From NCBI RefSeq assembly GCF_007859955.1, contig NZ_SJPR01000010.1, positions 1-38,696 of the forward strand: 38,696 bases of DNA. The letters run 5' to 3'. The notes below the pieces were generated by a model. That model did no database searches and was not told the DNA's origin. It saw only the letters and a program-made list of their open reading frames with translations. How positions within the stretch are numbered: the first letter of the stretch is position 1; each line of letters starts with the position of its first letter. Origin of the DNA: Botrimarina colliarenosi (GTDB lineage: Bacteria > Planctomycetota > Planctomycetia > Pirellulales > Lacipirellulaceae). This document shows positions 32,647-38,696 of the stretch, piece by piece. Both the position numbers and the translations under genes were made by a program.

Positions 32647-33987
32647 TTAAACCATCGCCGGCGGCGCCGAAGCCAAGGCTGGTGCGACCCGACGCGCGCG
32701 CTGCCCATCGGCCGTGGCCGAGAAGCCGTGATCCACCATCCAGACGGCGCCGTTGATCCCGCGCGCCGCGTCGCTCACCAGGAACGCGATCGTCTCGGCG
32801 AGCTCGAGCGGGTTGCACAGCTGCCCATCGGGGATGATCGACTCCCAGTAGTCCTGCTTGGCGCGGGCCTCGGGGAACTTCTCGATCAGATCGCCGTAAA
32901 CCGGGCCGCCGGAGACGCAGTTCACGCGGATCCCAAAACCGCCGAGCTCGCAGGCGAGGTAACGCGTGAGCGACTCGACGCTCGCCTTGACGATGCCTTG
33001 AGCGCCGAGGCCGTCGATGTACTGGTGGGCTCCCACGGCGGAGAGCGTCACCATCGACCCGCCGCCCCGCGCCCGCATCAGCCGGGCCGCCTTGACGGCG
33101 CAGTGATGGTGGCCCGACACATTGGTGCGGAAGGCCCGATCCCAATCCTCGGACGTCAGGTCCATGAAGGAGCCGATGCGGCCGTCCGACGCGTTGCAGA
33201 CCAGGATGTCGAGCCCGCCGTAGGTCGCTTCAATCTGTTCGAACAACGACTCGACATGGGCCGGATTGGCGACCGAACCCCAGATGTGCGTCGCCGAGCC
33301 GCCGGCGGCGCGGATCTCTTCAGCGGTCGCGTCGCCCTGATCGCGTGAGTGGAACGAGTTGACGATCACCGTCGCGCCGCGCTGGGCCAGGAAGCGAGCG
33401 ATCGTCTTGCCGACGCCACGTCCCGAGCCGGTCACCAAGGCGATCCGGCCGGCGAGCGGTTTCGTTTGGCCGCCATTCTGCGCGGGGGGCGGCGTTCCCC
33501 ACGCCGGCGTCCCCGAGGTTTGGGCGACGGGACGCGGGGCCGACCCGCCGTTCACCGCCCCATCGTTCACCGACACGTGGGGGCGGCCGACGGCTGGCGC
33601 CGCGGAGTCGAATCGGTTTTGGGCTCCGTCATGTCCATTCGACCGCGCAACGGGCTGCACAGGCTCCGCCGGCGCCTTCGCCGGGGGAGCCGCCGGGGTT
33701 GGTGTGGTCGCTACGGGAGGGGCGGCCTCGGGGGGCGCCCCCTCGGCGCCGAGGAAGCCCTCGACCCAGTCGGCGAGCTGTTGAACGGTCCGCACCGACG
33801 CGTCGCGTTGCTCGTTCTGAATCGCAATCGAGAACTCATCCGCCAAGGCGATGATCACCTCGACGAGTTTCACCGAGTCGATACCGAGATCGGTCTCGAG
33901 ATCGGCGTCGGGCGTGAGGAGCCGCTTGGGGTAGCGCGTTGTCGCTGCGAGGCAATCAACGACGCGTGAAAGAGTGTCCTGCATCAT
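32647..33987 (-). CDS. Acyl carrier protein fused to SDR (FabL-like enoyl reductase)
   Basis: 446 residues, 28 bp upstream of the synthase start in the same operon. Residues 1-80 are an ACP with 'DLGIDSVKLVE' (Ser38, the phosphopantetheine site). A Pro/Ala linker (81-175) leads to a short-chain dehydrogenase (178-425) with cofactor motif 'TGSGRGVG' (186-193), 'VCNAS' and a FabL-like C-terminus. Ser316 and Lys334 are kept. The Tyr expected seven residues before Lys in FabL is Leu327, and no YxxxK is present; Tyr323 is the nearest. Proposed role: carrier and reductase partner of the synthase. Paired ATGs at 33987 and 33984. The reduced double bond or ketone is unknown. Confidence 0.85.
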   Translation of the reverse strand: MMQDTLSRVVDCLAATTRYPKRLLTPDADLETDLGIDSVKLVEVIIALADEFSIAIQNEQRDASVRTVQQLADWVEGFLGAEGAPPEAAPPVATTPTPAAPPAKAPAEPVQPVARSNGHDGAQNRFDSAAPAVGRPHVSVNDGAVNGGSAPRPVAQTSGTPAWGTPPPAQNGGQTKPLAGRIALVTGSGRGVGKTIARFLAQRGATVIVNSFHSRDQGDATAEEIRAAGGSATHIWGSVANPAHVESLFEQIEATYGGLDILVCNASDGRIGSFMDLTSEDWDRAFRTNVSGHHHCAVKAARLMRARGGGSMVTLSAVGAHQYIDGLGAQGIVKASVESLTRYLACELGGFGIRVNCVSGGPVYGDLIEKFPEARAKQDYWESIIPDGQLCNPLELAETIAFLVSDAARGINGAVWMVDHGFSATADGQRARRVAPALASAPPAMV

Positions 33988-34419
33988 CGCTGCTCGGGGC
34001 TTGCGGTGGGGGGGCTTACAGAATCATCGGCGATCAATCCGCCGGGTTGTGTCGCCGAGGTGCAGAGCCATTTGGTATAGCCGATCTAGCGACGGTTCCG
34101 AGGATCATCCGCGATTTCGCGGATATCTTCATTCGCTACGACCGGCGCCACCTGATACTAGTCAGCCGGCAAGGCGACGACATAGACGATTGCGCAAGAG
34201 TTTCAACCGAAGCCGCCCCTGGCGCCTCAACGACCAGCGCTCTTGCGCGATGCGACGCAACGATCCGACGTTCGCGCGCAAGAGACTTCGCGTTGCGAAA
34301 CAAAGTCGAACTAAGCGAACAAGAGGTCGCCGTAGTGGCCGCGAAAAGGGAACTCGGCGGCGCGCTCATCACGCCGCCTAGTGCGACGGAGTTGCTTCAA
34401 GTAGGCGCGCGACCGCCAA
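33988..34419. other. Upstream region of the synthase operon with GCGCAAGAG repeats
   Basis: 432 bp without a convincing gene. It must hold the promoter of the leftward synthase operon. GCGCAAGAG occurs at 34192-34200 and 34276-34284, and inverted (CTCTTGCGC) at 34240-34248. The first and the inverted copy could form a 9-bp stem. These may be operators of an unknown regulator. No clear -35/-10 pair was identified. Confidence 0.5.
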
Positions 34420-36360
34420 TCAGTTCGACCCGCCGACGAAGACCTCGTCGTCAACCGACTCCCGTGGGGCGCCGCTGTTGTGCCGCTCAAGCAGCACGCT
34501 AATCTCTTCGGGCGAGACGGGCGGGCTCATGTAATAGCCTTGGTACTCGTCGCAGTCGTGGTGCTTGAGGAACTCGATCTGTTCGTCGGTCTCGACCCCC
34601 TCGGCGATGACATTCAACCCGAGCGCCTTGGAGAGCACGATGATGCTGGAGGCGATCGTGCCGTCATCGGCGTGAGGGATGTCCTTAATAAAGGCGCGGT
34701 CGATCTTCAGCGTATCGATCGGGAATTGCCGCAGGTAGGCGAGCGACGAGTAGCCGGTACCGAAGTCGTCGATGCTGATGCGGACCCCCATCTCCTTGAT
34801 CTGGACGAGCTTGTCGACCGCCTCGGAGACGTTGTCGATCAGCAAGCCCTCGGTGATCTCGCACTCGAGACTTCGCGGGTCGATGCCAACCTCGTTGATC
34901 GCGGCCGCGATCATGTCGCAGAACTCGTCGTCCTTGAACTGCACGGCGCTGACGTTGATCGAGACGCCGACCTTGTAGCCCTGCAATTCCCACTCGGCGA
35001 TCTGACGACACGCCTGCGTCGCGATCCAGTTGCTGACGGGGATGATCTCTCGGCTCTGCTCGAGGAGCGAGATGAACCGGTACGGCGGGATGACCTCGCC
35101 GTTGTAACGCCACCGCAGGAGGGCTTCGACGTCGCGGATGACGCCGGTTTGGAGATCGACCTTCGGCTGGTAGACGATGAAGAACTCGCCCCGCTCCAGC
35201 GCGCCCGACAGGCGTTCCTGGGTCGATCGATACTCGACCAACCGGTCGGTCATCTCCGACCGGTAGCAAGCGTGCCCAAGGCGCTTCGCCTTCGCGTGGA
35301 ACATCGCCGTGTCGGCAAACGACAGCATCTCATGGTCGGAGCGAGTGTGATCGGGGAAGATCGCATAGCCGACGCTCGCCCCCATCGGGAACTCGGCGTC
35401 CTCCAGGACGTACCGGTGCGTCAAGAATGAGCAAATGTGCTCCGCTATCTTTTCGGATTGGTCCTCGCCCAAGACCCGTGGGTAGATGATGCAAAACTCG
35501 TCGCCACCCAAGCGGGCGACGTCGGCGTAGTCACCAAACTCGTTCCGCAGACGCGACGCGATCTCGATCAGCGCCTCGTCGCCGATCGGGTGGCCGAGGG
35601 TGTCGTTGATCTCCTTGAATCCGTCCATATCGATGAGGAACAACGCCACCCGATCGCCGCTCGGCGACGCGGCGTTCAGGGCGTCCTTCAGCCGCACCTG
35701 AAACTGAAATCGGTTGATGAGCCCCGTCAGGGCGTCGGTCGTGGCGAGCTTGTGGAGCGTTTCGCCCTTCTTGCGGAGCCGTTCGCTCAGGTTGAAGAGG
35801 TTGAGCGTCCGTTCCTTGTAGAACGCTTCTCCCTGGTGACAGCAGAAGAAGGTGCATGCGGCGACTCCCAACAGGAGCACCAGCTCATCGACATTGGAGG
35901 TCGTAAAGGTCTCCCAGAAGCCGTGCACCACCACCATGTACGACACGAACGCAACGATGTTGACAATCAGCCATGAGAACGCGTCGCGGACGCCTAGCAG
36001 CTGAGAGGCGACCAGGATCGACACGGGGAAGAAGAGCATCGTCGACCCCATCGCCGGGTCGGAGATCGACACCAAGAAGAGCCCGACCGCACTCGCGGCC
36101 AGGTTCAGATTCATGATCAGCTGATAATTCCGACTCCGCCAGCTCCCCACCAAGATGAGGAGGTGTAGCGCCGAATCCAAGAAGCAAACCCAGGCCGCGG
36201 TTTCGTAAGACCGGCTCCAGAGATAGCACGTGAAGAATAGCCACGTCATCCACAGCACAACGACGAGACGCCAGACACGCTGCGCGCGGAGCTCGCCTGC
36301 GTTGTTCGACTCGACATGGAGCCGACTGACCGTGTCGGCTTGTTCGATAGGGTTGGGCAT
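34420..36360 (-). CDS. Membrane GGDEF-EAL protein (cyclic di-GMP turnover)
   Basis: 646 residues. The N-terminal 175 residues hold about six hydrophobic segments (for example 'LVVVLWMTWLFFTCYLW'), forming a membrane sensor of unknown ligand. A short coiled coil (about 183-205) leads to a GGDEF domain (206-365) with intact 'RLGGDEF' (285-289). The upstream RxxD inhibitory site is not seen. The EAL domain (380-625) has 'DVEALLRW' (Glu412), 'ECEITEG' and 'IDDFGTGYSS', so phosphodiesterase ligands look complete. Such dual proteins make or break the second messenger c-di-GMP; net direction cannot be read from sequence. It lies upstream of the synthase operon but is separated by 432 bp, so it is probably its own unit. 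Confidence 0.93.
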   Translation of the reverse strand: MPNPIEQADTVSRLHVESNNAGELRAQRVWRLVVVLWMTWLFFTCYLWSRSYETAAWVCFLDSALHLLILVGSWRSRNYQLIMNLNLAASAVGLFLVSISDPAMGSTMLFFPVSILVASQLLGVRDAFSWLIVNIVAFVSYMVVVHGFWETFTTSNVDELVLLLGVAACTFFCCHQGEAFYKERTLNLFNLSERLRKKGETLHKLATTDALTGLINRFQFQVRLKDALNAASPSGDRVALFLIDMDGFKEINDTLGHPIGDEALIEIASRLRNEFGDYADVARLGGDEFCIIYPRVLGEDQSEKIAEHICSFLTHRYVLEDAEFPMGASVGYAIFPDHTRSDHEMLSFADTAMFHAKAKRLGHACYRSEMTDRLVEYRSTQERLSGALERGEFFIVYQPKVDLQTGVIRDVEALLRWRYNGEVIPPYRFISLLEQSREIIPVSNWIATQACRQIAEWELQGYKVGVSINVSAVQFKDDEFCDMIAAAINEVGIDPRSLECEITEGLLIDNVSEAVDKLVQIKEMGVRISIDDFGTGYSSLAYLRQFPIDTLKIDRAFIKDIPHADDGTIASSIIVLSKALGLNVIAEGVETDEQIEFLKHHDCDEYQGYYMSPPVSPEEISVLLERHNSGAPRESVDDEVFVGGSN

Positions 36361-36664
36361 AAAGCCGGCGAGGCGCTGCGATTCGGGTACCGGCGTTCCT
36401 CCAAGCTGAAATTAGCGGGAACGCCGCGAATTCTTCATGCAAGTCTAGGACGGCCTCGCCCGGCCCCGCCGTTAGGTTGAAAGCTCTACGCACTTGGTGG
36501 GGCTCCGCCGCACGCAAGGACATCGCAGTCGCTGCAACCGGATCGAGCGGTGTGCGCCGCGCCACACTCCCAATACGCACCCGCGTTGCGGGAAACCCCC
36601 ACAGCCGGCGTGTTCGACTGCCCGTGGCGCGAGGGGGGGGAGCCTCGCCCAGCCGCGAACGAGA
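36361..36664. other. Gap upstream of the GGDEF-EAL gene
   Basis: 304 bp with no convincing gene or strong promoter. Near its right end a GCGAGG / CCTCGC stem (36629-36648) with a G-rich loop lies 16 bp downstream of the BPL_N gene stop and could be its terminator hairpin; no U-run is present. Confidence 0.45.
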
Positions 36665-37456
36665 TTAGCGTTCGCTGTCGAGACCCACCGCGGCCCACCG
36701 GACGCCCGACTCGATAAACCGGTGCGGCCCTTCGGCCTTCTCAGGGTGGGGGCTGAAGCACAAGACGCGGCCCCTGCCGTAGGCGCCCGCGGCGATCGCC
36801 GTGGTGCCGACCATGACGCCTTCGGGCGCCCCCTTCTCAGCGATCTCCGACTCGTACAACGCCAACGGCGTGTACGGCGCGAGGCCCGGCTCGATCGCCG
36901 GCGCGAGCAGCGGACCCTGGGCGTACATCACCTCGGCCGTTGCGTCATTGACGCCGAGCAAGGCTCGCCCTTCGTCGGAAAGCGACAACTGCACGATTCC
37001 CGAACCACGGGCCCAGTGCTTGCGATCGATGACGCGCGAGCGCATCAAGCGAAGCGACCAATCGTACTGCGACGAGGCGAGGTAGCTGCCGGCGCAGATG
37101 CCGACGTAGCCGCCTCCGTCACTTACAAAGCGGCACACAACATCGCGCCCCTCGGGACCAAGCCGCTTCGCCTGCGCGCTCCCCGAACCGCCGGGAAAGA
37201 CAACGACGTCGGCCTTGCCAAGGCTGCCCTCGCGGATCTGTTCGGCGGACACGCGTCGCGTTTCAAAACCCGCGGCGGGCGTTAGCAGCCGCTCAAGGTT
37301 CGTAGGGCCCTTCGCGTCGGGACGCGGCGAGTGCTCGTAGATGGCGACCCGGATCGCCGTTGGATCGCCCGCCAGTTCAGCAGCGGCCGTCCAAGCGGCG
37401 CCGCTAAGCAGCCACGTCATCGCGACGACGGCAATCCACGCGTGCCGGTTGCTCAT
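36665..37456 (-). CDS. Secreted BPL_N / glutamine-amidotransferase-like protein
   Basis: 263 residues. Signal peptide (WIAVVAMTWLLSGAAWTAAA). The body matches the biotin-protein-ligase N-terminal domain, a class I amidotransferase-like fold: 'IRVAIYEHSPR', 'DVVVFPGGSGS', 'GGYVGICAGSYLAS' with nucleophile-elbow Cys121, and 'LCFSPHPEKAEG' with a His-Pro-Glu. This keeps the Cys and His-x-Glu positions of the catalytic triad, although family members outside biotin ligases have no known substrate. Probably periplasmic. Starts at ATG 37456 beside GGAGGGAAA, a good ribosome site. Confidence 0.85.
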   Translation of the reverse strand: MSNRHAWIAVVAMTWLLSGAAWTAAAELAGDPTAIRVAIYEHSPRPDAKGPTNLERLLTPAAGFETRRVSAEQIREGSLGKADVVVFPGGSGSAQAKRLGPEGRDVVCRFVSDGGGYVGICAGSYLASSQYDWSLRLMRSRVIDRKHWARGSGIVQLSLSDEGRALLGVNDATAEVMYAQGPLLAPAIEPGLAPYTPLALYESEIAEKGAPEGVMVGTTAIAAGAYGRGRVLCFSPHPEKAEGPHRFIESGVRWAAVGLDSER

Positions 37457-37530
37457 GCCGATTTCCCTCCGTCGGTGTCGGTCAACGTGGCGCCCGCGTC
37501 ATGAAAACCAGTCGCGTCGGACGGAACGCC

Positions 37531-37734
37531 TTACTGAAATAACGCCATGACTTGAATCACCGCGGCGACCGCGACCATGAACGCCACCGTCCAGGCGCCG
37601 AAGCTGCCGGCGTGGCGGAGGATCGCGCCGAGGTCCTCGTGGCGCGTCCCGGCATAGACCAAGCTCACCGCCGCCAGCAAGAACGGGGCGTAGACGAAGC
37701 GGTTCACCTCGGCGAGCAGCGGCAGCAGTTCCAT
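37531..37734 (-). CDS. Small membrane protein
   Basis: 67 residues with two hydrophobic segments ('RFVYAPFLLAAVSLVYAG' and 'GAWTVAFMVAVAAVIQVMAL'). No domain recognised. It lies 62 bp downstream of the DUF6677-like gene on the same strand and is likely co-transcribed with it. Confidence 0.65.
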   Translation of the reverse strand: MELLPLLAEVNRFVYAPFLLAAVSLVYAGTRHEDLGAILRHAGSFGAWTVAFMVAVAAVIQVMALFQ

Positions 37735-37796
37735 ACCGATCGACTTCTTGGTTGGCGAGCGAAGGGTTTCTGTAAGGGTGGGGGCGGACCGACGCG

Positions 37797-38399
37797 CTAG
37801 CTGTCGGTCGGGGCGTCCTCTTCCTCCGGCTTCTCAGGGTCGGTGAGCATCGGCCCCGAGTGGGCGTCGTACACCACCAACAAGTTGAGCAGCCCGGCGA
37901 TGACCGTGTAGACCATCCCCACCTCGAAGCGGAAGCCGAGGTCGTAACGTCGCTTGGCCGGGCCGTCGGGATGACGGACCGTCGCGCCTGACTGATCGAT
38001 CGAAGAGAGCTCGGCCTCCGGGGCGCGGGCGGCGCGCTCACCGGTCGGCGGCGGGTAGAGCGCCGGGATCGCCAGCGGCCCTTCGCCCTCGAGATAACGC
38101 GAGCGTTCGATCCAGCCCGGGATCGCCACGACGCCGATGCCCGATTGGCAAATGAACGGCCAGCCGTCGTAGACGTACCCCGGCACGGGGCTCAGCGGCA
38201 GCGTCGAGGCGTACGCCACCTTGCCGCCGCCGATCACCATGCCGGCGACAAACAGGCCGACGATCGAGGCCATGAACAGTACGCCCTTGGCCCGCCGTCC
38301 CTGGTAGAGATGCCCCAGCCCCGGAAAAAGCCACGCGAGCAGCGCGGCCAGCTTCGGGTTGGGCAGGTGGATCGGCGTCGGTTCGGTCGATTCGGCCAA
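37797..38399 (-). CDS. DUF6677-like membrane protein
   Basis: 200 residues. The N-terminus 'LPNPKLAALLAWLFPGLGHL' followed by 'YQGRRAKGVLFM' is the hallmark of planctomycete TM2-like/DUF6677 membrane proteins. At least three hydrophobic segments: about 17-35, 41-58 and 160-178 ('GMVYTVIAGLLNLLVVYDA'). The middle is soluble and Pro-rich; the C-terminus is acidic. Function is unknown. Operon with the small membrane gene downstream. Confidence 0.75.
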   Translation of the reverse strand: MAESTEPTPIHLPNPKLAALLAWLFPGLGHLYQGRRAKGVLFMASIVGLFVAGMVIGGGKVAYASTLPLSPVPGYVYDGWPFICQSGIGVVAIPGWIERSRYLEGEGPLAIPALYPPPTGERAARAPEAELSSIDQSGATVRHPDGPAKRRYDLGFRFEVGMVYTVIAGLLNLLVVYDAHSGPMLTDPEKPEEEDAPTDS

Positions 38400-38527
38400 G
38401 GCGGTGGCGGTGTGCTAGCGGGGCGGGCGGCAGAAGGCTGTATTCTACGGCGGCAGAAGGTCCGGGGGCTAGCCGAGCCCCGAGCGGCTCAGGGCGAAGG
38501 AGGCCCCTTACCTGGGTCACCCGCGGA

Positions 38528-38574
38528 TAGCGCCGACGGCTCAAGTCCCCACGTTTCTGAGCCGTCGGCGCTAG
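38528..38574. repeat. Palindromic repeat next to the second IS630 end
   Basis: TAGCGCCGACGGCTCA (38528-38543) pairs with TGAGCCGTCGGCGCTA (38558-38573), a perfect 16-bp arm palindrome with a 14-nt centre. It has the same outer arms as the repeat at 123-172. Its outer TA is the junction with the IS630 left end. Confidence 0.75.
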
Positions 38575-38696
38575 TGTCCTGAGTTAGAAATTCGTTCCCA
38601 AGCAGCTTGCGCGAAGAAGGGGGCGTCGGTAGAGTGGGGTGATTCCGTCCCCCCACCGCGGAGCGTCGTCATGGCCGGTCGTGTTGCCGAGGGAGA
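38572..38696 (+). mobile_element. IS630-like element, left end (cut by window edge)
   Basis: Begins after TA 38572-38573 with GTGTCCTGAGTTAGAAATTCG, the inverted counterpart of the element end at 103-123 (18 of 21). A 5' transposase frame follows. Same orientation as the copy at the window start. Confidence 0.7.
38671..38696 (+). CDS. IS630-family transposase, N-terminal fragment
   Basis: ATG at 38671, with CGGAG upstream, opens a frame reading MAGRVAEG to the window edge. Its distance from the terminal repeat (97 bp) and its direction fit an IS630 transposase start. Too short to confirm alone. Confidence 0.5.

Noticed and set aside
1..38696. Whole window as an IS630-bounded composite transposon
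   Set aside because: The flanking copies are only ends in the window, differ in their terminal repeats, and each sits at its own palindrome. Contents include ordinary chromosomal genes and a separate tRNA-bounded element.

Overview
The window looks like the chromosome of a planctomycete, most likely of the Pirellulales/Lacipirellulaceae type. This is inferred from several secreted proteins that combine dockerin-like Ca-binding repeats with C-terminal PEP-CTERM sorting tails, alkaline-phosphatase-fold proteins fused to TPR repeats, a DUF6677-like membrane protein, a planctomycete-style 'GFGN' tyrosine recombinase and high GC. No rRNA or species marker is present, so a narrower assignment is not possible.

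Layout. Bases 1-126 are the 3' end of an IS630-family insertion sequence, and 38574-38696 are the 5' end of a related copy in the same orientation. Each abuts a palindromic repeat. From 208 to 7680 lie three PEP-CTERM proteins and two AlkP-TPR paralogues. One paralogue keeps its metal-binding motifs and the other has lost them. An abutting nagB-nagA pair (7739-9520) catabolises N-acetylglucosamine phosphate.

Bases 9748-24517 are a 14.8-kb integrative element in a tRNA-Arg(UCG) gene. It is bounded by a perfect 41-bp direct repeat matching the 5' half of the tRNA, with clusters of TGACACCCG-type sites near both ends. It carries an integrase, an excisionase-like protein, a primase-helicase, a TubC_N/zinc-ribbon protein and several small proteins. 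Its cargo is a PEP-CTERM protein, an acyltransferase-SGNH protein, a three-gene toxin-antitoxin-SecB-like chaperone (TAC) module and an S1/P1 nuclease. Remnants of two other tyrosine recombinases sit beside the cargo. No capsid, tail, terminase or conjugation genes are seen.

To the right of the element are an outer-membrane FadL-family porin (24726-26060) and a two-gene operon on the minus strand: a 2092-residue multidomain synthase with the unusual order hotdog-AT-KS-(KS-like)-KR-DH, and a separate ACP-reductase fusion. Then come a GGDEF-EAL protein, a secreted BPL_N/amidotransferase-like protein and a pair of small membrane proteins.

The strongest system-level observations are: (1) the TAC module in an integrative element of a planctomycete; (2) att duplication of the 5' half of a tRNA, which separates the intact gene from its native upstream region and leaves an orphan half; (3) the active/inactive AlkP-TPR pair around a PEP-CTERM protein; (4) the lipid/polyketide synthase with a Cys-less second KS-like segment and a trans-acting ACP fused to a reductase lacking the usual tyrosine; (5) IS630 copies next to palindromic repeats, where the target TA also supplies part of the transposase stop codon.
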